From a virus, in IMG/VR virus record IMGVR_UViG_3300031463_000001, positions 1-64,000 of that record: a stretch of DNA of 64,000 nucleotides; one strand, given 5' to 3'. Shown here piece after piece: positions 1 to 7,586 of the stretch. Under the pieces are notes generated by a model, which saw only the letters and a list, made by a program, of their open reading frames with translations, was not told where the DNA came from and searched no databases. Every line of letters starts with the position of its first letter. Position 1 is the stretch's first letter. Made by a program: the position numbers and the translations under genes.

Positions 1-2
1 GT

Positions 3-608
3 GGAACTTTAGGACGAAAAGATAAAGAATTAGATTTTACTGCATTATGTATATGGAGATTGAATGGAGAAAGGTTTGAGAAAGTTTTTGCTAAAGAGTG
101 GCAAGGAGATATTTTACAACAAATAGGGGAAGTTAAAGATATTCTTACCAATAAATTTAAATGCAAGATGGGTTGTGTTGATTTTAGTAATGTAGGATCT
201 GTTTTTGTAGAAGAGTTAAAAAAAATAAATATAAATTGTATGGGAATAGCTTTTAATGCTTCTTTTAATTCTGAAACGGGTCATAATTTTAAAAATCATG
301 TTATACCTAAATTTGTTTTTGAGTTGAAAAAAAATAATGTAAAATATCCAAATAAAAATATTATTGAAAATCATGTTTTATTTAGAAAACATTACAATCA
401 GTGGTGTATACTTGAAAGATATAAAACAGGTGGATCTAATGATCGTATTGAAGCACCTTCTTTTGAACATGATGATGGTCCTATGGCAGATTTGCTAGCT
501 TTTTGGGCAGGATTAATAGGTAGGGGAAATGTTGAAACTTCAGAAAAGAAATATATTATTCCTTTACCTAAAGTAGGTCCAAGTAGAGTAAAGTATGGAT
601 TATTTTAA
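3..608 (+). CDS. Terminase large subunit, C-terminal nuclease part (5' truncated by window edge)
   Basis: The open frame runs from the first bases of the window, so the start lies to the left and only about the last 200 residues are visible. The segment fits the RNase H-like nuclease domain of a phage large terminase, the motor subunit that cuts concatemeric DNA and pumps it into the prohead. I see an acidic strand near the edge (GRKDKELDFTAL), a second one (GCVDFSNVG), and a late acidic motif followed by a helix (HDDGPMADLLAFW) that resembles the last catalytic aspartate region of TerL nucleases. The portal gene follows almost directly, the usual order. The ATPase domain should lie outside the window. 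The TTG at 60 is an internal codon, not a start. Confidence 0.8.
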   Translation, partial: GTLGRKDKELDFTALCIWRLNGERFEKVFAKEWQGDILQQIGEVKDILTNKFKCKMGCVDFSNVGSVFVEELKKININCMGIAFNASFNSETGHNFKNHVIPKFVFELKKNNVKYPNKNIIENHVLFRKHYNQWCILERYKTGGSNDRIEAPSFEHDDGPMADLLAFWAGLIGRGNVETSEKKYIIPLPKVGPSRVKYGLF

Positions 609-768
609 AATAAGTTTATTTAATGCAATAATTAATGATATTGATTCATTAACTCAAAAAATAATTATAATGAATAATGAGGATTATTATTTGTATTTGA
701 ATATGTTGGAAAATTTGAAAAAAGAAATAGAATTGGAAATGCAAAAAGAAATGATTAAGGGGGAATAA
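595..768 (+). CDS. Small hypothetical protein between terminase and portal (57 aa)
   Basis: A 57-codon frame starts with ATG inside the last codons of the terminase gene, and its TAA overlaps the portal ATG by one base (TAATG). The product is helical and charged (a run of Asn/Asp, then LKKEIELEMQKEMIKGE) with no recognisable domain. The end of this frame (ATTAAGGGGGAATA) also supplies the purine-rich Shine-Dalgarno site of the portal gene. The tight packing between two essential genes favours a real, translationally coupled gene. Small helical proteins are common at this position, but I cannot assign a role such as small terminase subunit. Confidence 0.55.
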   Translation: MDYFKISLFNAIINDIDSLTQKIIIMNNEDYYLYLNMLENLKKEIELEMQKEMIKGE

Positions 769-2300
769 TGGAAAAAAAGAATACAATTAATACAGTAGGT
801 AGAAAAATTACGGCATCAGGATTTAGCTCAACAACCTTACCTTCTTTTTGGTATTCTCCAGAATTAACAACTGAATCGTGGTTACTACCAAAAAGTCGAC
901 AAGAAGTTTTGAAATGGATTCGTATATTTTTCAATTTGGAACCTTTTGTTCAAAATGCTATAATTGCTCATGCATTATTTCCTTTTTCAAAATTTGATTT
1001 AGTAACTAAAGATGAATCAATTACTAAAATTTATAAAGATATGGTTTTCAATAAAGATTTTGATTTGTATGAATTTATAACTCAGGCAGCATTATCATTT
1101 GAGAAGTTCGGAGAATTTATTGCTTTTGGTAATTTAACTAAAGAAGATGGTTTATATAAATGGAAAAGATTTATTTTATTAGAACCTGAATTGATAGAGA
1201 TTAAAAGTGATTTGATAAGTGGAGAATTAATATTTGAAATGATTCCTCCTACTGAATTGAAAAGACTAGTAACATCTATGACAGATGAAGAACTTAGAAA
1301 TTCAAAAATTCCTCAAATAGTTATTAGTTCAATTAGAGACGGAAAAAATATACCATTAGATTCTGCAGTGACTTCTATAGTAGCTAGAAAAACAGATCCC
1401 TCTGCTATAAGAGGAACTAGTAGAATACAATCTTGTTTTAAAGTTTTGATATTTCAGGATTGGTTAAGATTAGGTCAAGTAGCTTATTATCAAAGATTTA
1501 TATTTCCTATTGAGTTGTGGTCAATAGGAGATATGGGTAAGGACATACTACCTGATGATGATACTTTAGAAAGATGGAGAACTTTTTTATCATCTCAGAT
1601 GATACAACCTCCTTATTCTTTAGTTGTTCCACCATTTGTAAAATATGAAGTTCAAAGTGCTGTGGGTAAATTATTACCAGTATTAAATGAATATACTTAT
1701 ATTCATGATCAATTATTAGCAGGATTAGGAGTAACTAAAGAATTTTTATTTGGAGGGGGAATATCTATTACTAATACTAAAACAATGGCTTATCAAAAAT
1801 TAATAAAATATTATCAATCGGTAAGAGATTTATTTGAAAGTTGGATGATAAATAAAGTATTTAGGCCTGTTGCTGAATTGAATAAATTTAGAGATAAAGA
1901 TAAAAATTTAATTTTACCAGAAATTGTTTGGTATAAATCTTTAGATATTGAAGAAGAAGAACAAGAAAAGAAAGAATATCTAGATTTGCATAGACGAGGT
2001 TATGTTAGTACAAAGACTCTTTTTAGTAAATTTAAAAATTTAGATATAGAAAAAGAAGCAGAACTTTTAAAGAAAGAAAGAGGAACACTTTTTGATAAAG
2101 AAAATAGACTACCCAAAGAGTCTAAACCTTCATTGAGTACACCTCCTACTGGAGAAACAGAATTAGGTAAAGAATTGGAAGGGTTAGGTGAAAGGTTAGG
2201 TGGTGGAGGAGAAGTTGGTGGAGGAGAAGTTGGTGGAGGAGAAGTTGGTGGAGGTTTGGCTCCCACTCCAGAATTAGGTCCAGGAACTCCAACAGAATAA
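768..2300 (+). CDS. Portal protein
   Basis: At 510 residues this has the size of a portal protein, the dodecameric ring at the capsid vertex through which DNA is packaged and ejected and to which the tail attaches. Position between terminase and prohead protease is diagnostic. The core is mixed alpha/beta with aromatic-rich segments typical of portals (for example LRLGQVAYYQRFIFPIELW near residue 235) and a long helical stretch before the tail region. The last 70 residues are low complexity, with charged residues and then a Gly-Gly-Gly-Glu-Val repeat coded by a 15-base minisatellite; this tail is probably disordered. I see no catalytic motif, as expected. Assignment rests mainly on size and gene order. 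Confidence 0.8.
   Translation: MEKKNTINTVGRKITASGFSSTTLPSFWYSPELTTESWLLPKSRQEVLKWIRIFFNLEPFVQNAIIAHALFPFSKFDLVTKDESITKIYKDMVFNKDFDLYEFITQAALSFEKFGEFIAFGNLTKEDGLYKWKRFILLEPELIEIKSDLISGELIFEMIPPTELKRLVTSMTDEELRNSKIPQIVISSIRDGKNIPLDSAVTSIVARKTDPSAIRGTSRIQSCFKVLIFQDWLRLGQVAYYQRFIFPIELWSIGDMGKDILPDDDTLERWRTFLSSQMIQPPYSLVVPPFVKYEVQSAVGKLLPVLNEYTYIHDQLLAGLGVTKEFLFGGGISITNTKTMAYQKLIKYYQSVRDLFESWMINKVFRPVAELNKFRDKDKNLILPEIVWYKSLDIEEEEQEKKEYLDLHRRGYVSTKTLFSKFKNLDIEKEAELLKKERGTLFDKENRLPKESKPSLSTPPTGETELGKELEGLGERLGGGGEVGGGEVGGGEVGGGLAPTPELGPGTPTE
2202..2255 (+). repeat. 15-base minisatellite in the portal C-terminus
   Basis: The unit GGTGGAGGAGAAGTT occurs three times in perfect tandem, followed by a partial fourth copy, and encodes Gly-Gly-Gly-Glu-Val. 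It is in frame and a multiple of three bases, so slippage would alter tail length without breaking the gene. Confidence 0.9.
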
Positions 2301-2381
2301 AAATCATTTGTCGATTTCGATTTCTTAAATAGGAAATTTTTCCTGTTTATGTTATGAATTGTAAGGATACGGTGTAAATTT

Positions 2382-2633
2382 ATGAATGTTGAAACTTTTG
2401 TGAAGAAGAATGTTGAGATTATTATTAATTTAATGGGTGAAGCATTAGATTTAGCTCGAATTAGTGGAATGTCAGATAGAAGTTTTAATCAATTTCAGGT
2501 TTCTTATAAAAAGAAATGTTTTGAAAAAATTAATGAATTAGTGAAAGTAGCGAAAGATGAAAAATTGGTGGACGAATCTTTTAAAATTGAAATGGGGAGT
2601 AAAGATGTCATTACAAAAGATAGGCGGAATTAA
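2382..2633 (+). CDS. Hypothetical protein (83 aa) in head module
   Basis: An 83-residue, largely helical protein with alternating hydrophobic and Lys/Glu residues. The ATG follows a spaced purine stretch (AAGGATACGGTG). It lies between portal and protease genes, where contractile-tailed phages often carry small head-assembly proteins. No motif is recognisable. The 81-base gap in front of it contains a short imperfect hairpin with no T-tract. Confidence 0.6.
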   Translation: MNVETFVKKNVEIIINLMGEALDLARISGMSDRSFNQFQVSYKKKCFEKINELVKVAKDEKLVDESFKIEMGSKDVITKDRRN

Positions 2634-2727
2634 TAAAATAAGGATATTGAAATCAAAAAAAGATTTCAATGATTGTTTATTAAAGAAGGGAAAGAAAAAT
2701 GATAAAAAAAATAGGAAGTTTGATTAA
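2605..2727 (+). CDS. Possible tiny protein (40 aa) overlapping both neighbours
   Basis: A 40-codon frame starts with ATG inside the end of the preceding gene, overlapping it by 29 bases, and runs 29 bases into the protease gene. The purine stretch GGGGAGTAAAG just before its ATG could act as a ribosome binding site, and it fills the only gap between two genes. The product is basic (many Lys, including a KKGKKNDKKNRK stretch). Such an overlap chain is common in phages, but the frame is short and its composition could arise by chance in AT-rich DNA. Confidence 0.3.
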   Translation: MSLQKIGGINKIRILKSKKDFNDCLLKKGKKNDKKNRKFD

Positions 2728-5002
2728 TTTAAACGTAGTTTCTAATTTTAAAAGAGCTTCTTTTGAAGTTGAACCCTATAATAAAGATTTTTTATATTTT
2801 AGTGCTAGAGCAGTATCTGCTTATGAAACTTCGGGTTTTAATGAAAATGGGGATGCTTTTTTGTGGGATGAACTTTTAAAATCTTATAAAACTTTTATAG
2901 GGAAAAATTTATTTTTAGATCATGATACTTCTCCTTTGAATACTGTTGGTAAAGTGATAGATGCTTATCCAGTAGATGAAAAAGATGGAGAAAAGTATGT
3001 AGAATGTTTATGTAAAGTAGATAAGATAGCTTTTCCAAGTTTAGCTCGAAACATTGAGACTGGGGTTTTGAATAGTGTGAGTATGGGTGCTTCTGTAGAT
3101 AAGTCAACTTGTTCAGTATGTGGTCATTATATAGAGTCTGAAATATCCCCTAGATGTGAACATATGCTTAAATTGAAGAATGAATTTGTAGCTACTTGGG
3201 ATTTTCCAAAAGCTTTTATAACTAAAGGAAGGCCTATAAAAGCTTTTTTTATAAATGAAGGAGTTCGATTTACCGAATTATCTATAGTTACTAATCCAGC
3301 TGATTTTGGGGCTTTAGTTAAAAAAGTAATAGCATCTAAGATAAATGAGAATGTGGTAGTTTATGAGAAAAAATCAAGTCCTGTTTATTCAGTTTGGAAA
3401 ATTATTACTCCAGAAAAAGTAGTTTTTTCGTTTCCTGTTTATAAAATTGCTAATTTGAGTAAACTTAACTATTATAATTCGAGTAAATTTGGAGAATATC
3501 TTAAGAAAACATCGATTAGTAAAATAGTTCAAGATTTAAAGATTGGAGGTAATTTTATGGATAATATAAAATCCAAAATAGAAAAAATACTTGAGGCAGA
3601 AAAAGAAGAAGAAAAAATGAGTGAAAAAGAAGATATAAAGATTTTAAAAGGTATATTGAAAAAATTGAAAGATCCCGAAAAAAATTATCTAGAAATTATT
3701 GAAGATCTTAAAGAAGTTTTAAAAAATGAGGAAGAGTCGGCTGATACCGAAAAAGGTGATGTTGAATCTCTAAAAGAAGTTTTGAATGAATTTAAAGAAT
3801 ATTTTGAAAAAACTTCTAGTGGTGAAGAAGTTTCTATGGAAGAGAAAGGAGAGGAGGGTGCAGAGAAGGGTATAGAAGAGAAAGGTATAGAAGAGGAAGA
3901 TACTGGTAAGGAAGAAGAAAAAGAAGAAGAAGGTGAATTAAAGGGTGAAGATTTAGATAAATTATTTAAAGCTGAAAAAGAGGCTCATATGAAATCTTTA
4001 TTAGATTTAAATGAAAATGATTTAGACGTTTTAAATAAGGTAGCTGCATTTGGAGAAGGAAAAGAAGGTAAACCTTTAACTGATGAAGAAAGGTTAGCAA
4101 AACATAAATCGTTGTTTCCAAAAGATAAGGTAGAAAAAATTGAGGATTTACCTCCTAAGGGTACAGGTAAAGGTAACGAACCTTCAAAAGAAGAGCCTAA
4201 AAAAGAGGAACCTAAGAAAGAAGAGCCTAAAAAAGAGGAACCTAAGAAAGACGAAGGTGAATCTAAAGAAAAGAAAGAAACTTTTGATATTAAATATTTA
4301 AAAGATTCAGGAATTTTTCCAGTTGATAAGTTTGAGGTAGCAGGAGAAATTGGAGAAGTTTCAGCGGGACCTCTTGGAAAAGTTAAAAAAGTTATTTTAA
4401 AAGATTCAACGGGTCAGGTTTATGAACTTTACGTAAAATTAATGAAGAAAGGTGAGAAGATTTCATTAGAGGAAGAAATTACTTTGGAAGATAAGAGAAA
4501 TATTTTAGGTAAATTGGGGGATGTGTCTAAATTAAGTGATGAAGAGATATCATCCTTATTTAATTCATATATAGGATTCAATAATGGTAATGTAGAGGCA
4601 TTTCAATCTTTAATTACTTCGATAGCTAGTATGAAAGAAAATTTATCTAAAATAAAGATTGAAAGTGATTTGAAAGATAAGTTTTATAAATGTAGTTATC
4701 TTTTAGAGAAAAAGATGGAATTAGGTGAACTTATACCTGATTCTGAACAAATTAATAAGTTGGTTATAAAAGGGGAATCTTTTATAAAAGCTAGAGATAT
4801 TACTGTAGAAGAAATGAAAAGTAAAGAATTGAAGAGATTGATGTCTTTGCCAACTAAAGAGATAGAAGATATGTTTTCTCAATATCAAAAGAAATCGGTA
4901 GCTAATTCATCTTTTAATATTGAGGGATTTGTGAAAGGTTCTTATAAAGATTTTGAAACTGATCCAGATGAAGAATTTTTGAAAAAATTACCTTGGCAAT
5001 AA
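2699..5002 (+). CDS. Prohead protease fused to scaffolding domain
   Basis: The first roughly 220 residues look like a phage head-maturation serine protease: a His in LFLDHD (residues 71-76), the Ser-containing VSMGAS (127-132), and a final beta region ending in TNPAD. An insertion with C138, C141, C153 and H155 forms a likely zinc knuckle, a feature I associate with T4-like proteases. From about residue 287 the protein becomes very rich in Lys/Glu with coiled-coil character and KKEEP repeats, typical of a scaffold, then ends in a helical region of about 200 residues. Such proteases cleave scaffold and capsid proteins during head expansion. A strong internal start at 3557 suggests the scaffold is also made alone. 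Confidence 0.8.
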   Translation: MIKKIGSLINLNVVSNFKRASFEVEPYNKDFLYFSARAVSAYETSGFNENGDAFLWDELLKSYKTFIGKNLFLDHDTSPLNTVGKVIDAYPVDEKDGEKYVECLCKVDKIAFPSLARNIETGVLNSVSMGASVDKSTCSVCGHYIESEISPRCEHMLKLKNEFVATWDFPKAFITKGRPIKAFFINEGVRFTELSIVTNPADFGALVKKVIASKINENVVVYEKKSSPVYSVWKIITPEKVVFSFPVYKIANLSKLNYYNSSKFGEYLKKTSISKIVQDLKIGGNFMDNIKSKIEKILEAEKEEEKMSEKEDIKILKGILKKLKDPEKNYLEIIEDLKEVLKNEEESADTEKGDVESLKEVLNEFKEYFEKTSSGEEVSMEEKGEEGAEKGIEEKGIEEEDTGKEEEKEEEGELKGEDLDKLFKAEKEAHMKSLLDLNENDLDVLNKVAAFGEGKEGKPLTDEERLAKHKSLFPKDKVEKIEDLPPKGTGKGNEPSKEEPKKEEPKKEEPKKEEPKKDEGESKEKKETFDIKYLKDSGIFPVDKFEVAGEIGEVSAGPLGKVKKVILKDSTGQVYELYVKLMKKGEKISLEEEITLEDKRNILGKLGDVSKLSDEEISSLFNSYIGFNNGNVEAFQSLITSIASMKENLSKIKIESDLKDKFYKCSYLLEKKMELGELIPDSEQINKLVIKGESFIKARDITVEEMKSKELKRLMSLPTKEIEDMFSQYQKKSVANSSFNIEGFVKGSYKDFETDPDEEFLKKLPWQ
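3557..5002 (+). CDS. Nested in-frame scaffolding protein (internal start, 481 aa)
   Basis: Inside the protease gene, codon 287 is an ATG preceded by a perfect Shine-Dalgarno GGAGGT at 3545-3550 with a six-base spacer, in the same reading frame. Translation from here gives a 481-residue acidic, coiled-coil protein lacking the protease domain. This mirrors the lambda C/Nu3 arrangement, where the scaffold is translated from within the protease gene so that free scaffold exceeds the protease fusion. That the site falls exactly at the border between the folded protease and the charged scaffold region is the main support. Internal initiation is inferred, not shown. Confidence 0.6.
   Translation: MDNIKSKIEKILEAEKEEEKMSEKEDIKILKGILKKLKDPEKNYLEIIEDLKEVLKNEEESADTEKGDVESLKEVLNEFKEYFEKTSSGEEVSMEEKGEEGAEKGIEEKGIEEEDTGKEEEKEEEGELKGEDLDKLFKAEKEAHMKSLLDLNENDLDVLNKVAAFGEGKEGKPLTDEERLAKHKSLFPKDKVEKIEDLPPKGTGKGNEPSKEEPKKEEPKKEEPKKEEPKKDEGESKEKKETFDIKYLKDSGIFPVDKFEVAGEIGEVSAGPLGKVKKVILKDSTGQVYELYVKLMKKGEKISLEEEITLEDKRNILGKLGDVSKLSDEEISSLFNSYIGFNNGNVEAFQSLITSIASMKENLSKIKIESDLKDKFYKCSYLLEKKMELGELIPDSEQINKLVIKGESFIKARDITVEEMKSKELKRLMSLPTKEIEDMFSQYQKKSVANSSFNIEGFVKGSYKDFETDPDEEFLKKLPWQ
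4187..4246 (+). repeat. 30-base tandem repeat in the scaffold region
   Basis: Two perfect 30-base copies, each coding two KKEEP-type pentapeptides, lie in the acidic and basic linker of the protease/scaffold gene. The repeat preserves the frame and probably forms a flexible linker. Confidence 0.85.
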
Positions 5003-5027
5003 GCCAAAATATTAAGGAGGTATTTAT

Positions 5028-5513
5028 ATGTTACAGGTAATAAAAGAAGTAGAAAGATCAATGGGATATGTTCCGGCTGCGGATGCAAGTGGAGTTGAAT
5101 ATCCTATTCTTGAAGGTCAGCCTTTAATGCTTACCAGTGATGGTAAGATAAAACCATATGATGGTACTACGGGTACTTTTCCGATGGGATTAGCTGCAGA
5201 GTCAAATGTTCAATTTCCTCTTCAGGGGAAACCTTATACAGCTGGTTATGGGTTTGATTATTCAAGATTTAACAGAGGAGGACTTATAAGTTTCTTTTTT
5301 GCAGGAGGAATGTTTGAGCTTACTTCAGATGTGAGAGGAGTTCCTTTTGTTGATACTGATACTTATGAAGTTAACAAGCCTGTTTATGCTAATTCAGATG
5401 GTAAAATAACTGCCGCTTCAGATTCTGGTGCTAATCCAGAGATTGGTAAAGTTATGAAATTTACCGTAGCATCTGATAAAGTAGTTTCTCTTGTGATTAA
5501 GCTAACAATATAA
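5028..5513 (+). CDS. Probable capsid decoration / head stabilisation protein
   Basis: A 161-residue, beta-rich, Gly-rich protein with a very strong Shine-Dalgarno (AAGGAGGT) directly upstream of the major capsid gene. It has the look of small head decoration proteins: an initial stretch on access to initial values (LEGQPLMLTSDGKI), many Gly/Asp turns, and a final hydrophobic strand (VVSLVIKL). Codon choice shifts towards CTT and CCT compared with the TTA-rich neighbours, as in the capsid gene, which suggests high expression. Decoration proteins bind the expanded capsid lattice. A role in the head is well supported by position; the exact type is inferred. Confidence 0.6.
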   Translation: MLQVIKEVERSMGYVPAADASGVEYPILEGQPLMLTSDGKIKPYDGTTGTFPMGLAAESNVQFPLQGKPYTAGYGFDYSRFNRGGLISFFFAGGMFELTSDVRGVPFVDTDTYEVNKPVYANSDGKITAASDSGANPEIGKVMKFTVASDKVVSLVIKLTI

Positions 5514-5538
5514 AAAATTTTATTTAAGGAGGTTTTTT

Positions 5539-6486
5539 ATGGATGATTTGAATATTTATGATAAGGGTGTAGATAAACGAGAAATTGAAGCTCGTCTTAC
5601 ACGACTTTTATCTACTCCAGGTGGATTACAGAAAGTTGGTGCGCAAATGCTTTCTCCTCTTAAAAGGGATTTGCTTTTTGAGGGAAGAGGTAGACAGATA
5701 CTGATGACCTATAAACTTGCTGTAGGTGAGGAAGCTTATTTTGATGCTGATGTTGATGTTCCTGCAGCTGCAATATCTGTTGAGGGTTTACCTCAAGAGC
5801 TTGAAGTGAGGTCAGACAGAATCTTAATTATGACTTCACCTATATCAGTTAAAACAGTGATAAGATGGAATGAATCTAATTATCGTAAGTTTGATATACT
5901 TAATAGGACTCAGGAACGAGCCAAAGCGAGTATACAGTTTCAGGAAGATTCAAGAATATATAATCTTTTGAAATTTGCATCAAATCTTACGAATCAGGGT
6001 AAAGTTAGATCTCTTGAGGGAACAACTGCAGAGAGTTTGAATCCTTCAAATATTCCAGAAACAGCAGGTAGATTGACTCAGGAGACTCTTGTTACTGCTA
6101 TAACGACTCTTAGATCTAAGCTTTTAGTTGCAGGTAAAATACTTATCAATCCTCTTAGATCTAAAGATCTTATGCTTTTCAATACCGCTGTAGGTGGAAC
6201 TGGTGGAGCTGGAATATTTGCTCCTAACTTTCAGGAACAGCTTTTGAAAGCAGGTAAGATAGGTTCTATATGGGGAGTTGAGATTGTAGAGTCTATCGTT
6301 GTTCCTGCTAATGAAGTTTATGTTCTTGCACCAGCAGATTATTTAGGTGTGATAGCAATAAGAACTGATGTAGAGATTAATACCTTAAAAGATCCAAATC
6401 AGAATGCTGATGTCTTTTCAATATGGGAAGACATAGGAATGGCAATAAGGTTTGCAAAAGGTATAGTTAGAATAGAGGTTGCTTAA
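5539..6486 (+). CDS. Major capsid protein (HK97-fold)
   Basis: A 315-residue protein with a strong AAGGAGGT ribosome binding site, following the protease/scaffold and decoration genes and ended by a clear terminator. This is the place, size and composition of an HK97-fold major capsid protein, which builds the icosahedral shell. The N-terminus is helical and charged, as for the N-arm, and the C-terminal third has beta strands and a hydrophobic loop (NEVYVLAPADYLGVIAIRTDVEI) seen in similar phage capsid proteins. Codon usage is biased to CTT for Leu and differs from neighbours, consistent with the most abundant virion protein. No other gene in the window fits this role. Confidence 0.8.
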   Translation: MDDLNIYDKGVDKREIEARLTRLLSTPGGLQKVGAQMLSPLKRDLLFEGRGRQILMTYKLAVGEEAYFDADVDVPAAAISVEGLPQELEVRSDRILIMTSPISVKTVIRWNESNYRKFDILNRTQERAKASIQFQEDSRIYNLLKFASNLTNQGKVRSLEGTTAESLNPSNIPETAGRLTQETLVTAITTLRSKLLVAGKILINPLRSKDLMLFNTAVGGTGGAGIFAPNFQEQLLKAGKIGSIWGVEIVESIVVPANEVYVLAPADYLGVIAIRTDVEINTLKDPNQNADVFSIWEDIGMAIRFAKGIVRIEVA

Positions 6487-6495
6487 TTTTTAATT

Positions 6496-6532
6496 AAGTG
6501 GGAGAAGTAATTCTTCTCCCACTTTATTTTTG
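6496..6532 (+). terminator. Rho-independent terminator after the capsid gene
   Basis: An 11-base perfect stem (AAGTGGGAGAA with its complement), a seven-base loop, and a following TTATTTTT tract. It sits 10 bases after the capsid stop codon and probably limits read-through from the highly expressed head genes. Confidence 0.85.
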
Positions 6533-6545
6533 GGGAGGTAATGAT

Positions 6546-6806
6546 ATGAAAATGAAAGTTAAACAGTTTTTATCCTATGGAGACTTAATAATTCACGATG
6601 TGAAGATTGATAGTAATCCTCTAATGTTGAAATATGGAGAATATATTTCTGACGATATTATGAAAAATGCTAATTTTCAAAAATCTATGAAATCTGGTAT
6701 AGTTAAAAAATGTATTGATAAAGGATGGATAATAATAGAGAAAGAGGAAAAAAAAGAGGATAAAGAAGTAAAAGGGAATATTGATAAAGAGGATAGTAAA
6801 AAATAA
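6546..6806 (+). CDS. Hypothetical protein (86 aa) after capsid
   Basis: I chose the ATG at 6546, which follows GGGGAGGT with a seven-base spacer; an upstream in-frame GTG at 6498 lies inside the terminator hairpin and is unlikely. The product has a compact N-terminal part of about 65 residues and a highly charged C-terminal tail (Lys/Glu/Asp). Small proteins between capsid and connector genes are often head-completion or decoration factors, but nothing in the sequence proves this. A second terminator follows directly, so it may be transcribed as a single-gene unit. Confidence 0.65.
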   Translation: MKMKVKQFLSYGDLIIHDVKIDSNPLMLKYGEYISDDIMKNANFQKSMKSGIVKKCIDKGWIIIEKEEKKEDKEVKGNIDKEDSKK

Positions 6807-6834
6807 ATTATTGAAAAAACACATAAAAAAATAG

Positions 6835-6878
6835 ACTCGCTAACGAAATGAAAAAAGTAGTTAGCGAGTTTTTTTTTA
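6835..6878 (+). terminator. Rho-independent terminator
   Basis: A ten-base perfect stem (ACTCGCTAAC with GTTAGCGAGT), a 15-base A-rich loop and a run of ten T residues. It separates the head genes from the following virion genes. The 45 bases after it should hold a promoter for the next gene; I see only a weak TATTAT candidate there. Confidence 0.9.
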
Positions 6879-6923
6879 AATTTAAGTTAATTTGTAATTG
6901 TTGATTTTATTATAGAGGAAAGA

Positions 6924-7583
6924 ATGGCTGATGAAATTTTTGATTTAAATACTCAAACTGCTAGAGGCATAGTAGTTTTATATGCTAAATATAATGATCG
7001 ATATATACCCGTAAAAGTTTTAGCTGATGGTACTTTAGAAAGTAATGTTAGTATAAATGCATCAGATATTCAAATTGGCGCAGTAGAATTAAAAGATTCT
7101 GATACTGGAGATAGAGCTAATGTAGGATTAGATCAATCCAAAAAAGCACTATATATTCAATCAGAAAGTTTAAATAATGAATTACAACTAATTAATGGAA
7201 ATTTAGGAAGTATTGGAAATGAAGTTTCTCAGATTAGAGATAAATTAATTAGTGAGGGTATAACTTATAAGGAATGGATTTGGCCTACAGAAGAAATCAA
7301 TATTACATCAACTGGATTTGTTGTATTGAAAGCTATTGATTTAAAATTAGTAAAATCCAAAACATTTTATTTTAAAAATGTGGGAAGTAATGATATTTAC
7401 TTAAATTTATCTTTAAGTGTGAATGATGAAGATTTCTATAATGTTTTAAATAATCAAAAATTAAGTAGTGGAAATTATGTAATTTTTACAGAAAGTAATC
7501 CTTATATGTCTTTTAGGATTGAAGGTAAAGTTGATTCTGGAACAGGTATATTAAGATTATGTGGATATGGGTTAGGAGGATAA
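6924..7583 (+). CDS. Putative virion structural protein (219 aa)
   Basis: A 219-residue protein preceded by GAGGAAAG. It starts with a short beta-rich region (residues about 1-75, with ARGIVVLYAKYNDRYIPVKV), passes through a helical linker, and ends in a beta-sandwich-like domain with repeated strand-turn patterns. This layout is common in small phage virion proteins such as head fibres and neck proteins. The next gene has a comparable start (PIQIFDENSQPI) and the two are four bases apart, so they are probably made together. No family is recognised. Confidence 0.5.
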   Translation: MADEIFDLNTQTARGIVVLYAKYNDRYIPVKVLADGTLESNVSINASDIQIGAVELKDSDTGDRANVGLDQSKKALYIQSESLNNELQLINGNLGSIGNEVSQIRDKLISEGITYKEWIWPTEEINITSTGFVVLKAIDLKLVKSKTFYFKNVGSNDIYLNLSLSVNDEDFYNVLNNQKLSSGNYVIFTESNPYMSFRIEGKVDSGTGILRLCGYGLGG

Positions 7584-7586
7584 TTC

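Noticed and set aside
2000-2266. Long open frame antisense to the portal gene
   Set aside because: It is rich in Pro and Ser only because it mirrors the Gly-rich repeat; no ribosome binding site and fully inside a strong gene.
2327-2348. Possible terminator after the portal gene
   Set aside because: Short stem with a G-U pair, four-base loop and no T-run; too weak to call.
6498-6545. Upstream GTG start for the gene ending at 6806
   Set aside because: It lies in the terminator hairpin; the ATG at 6546 has a proper Shine-Dalgarno.
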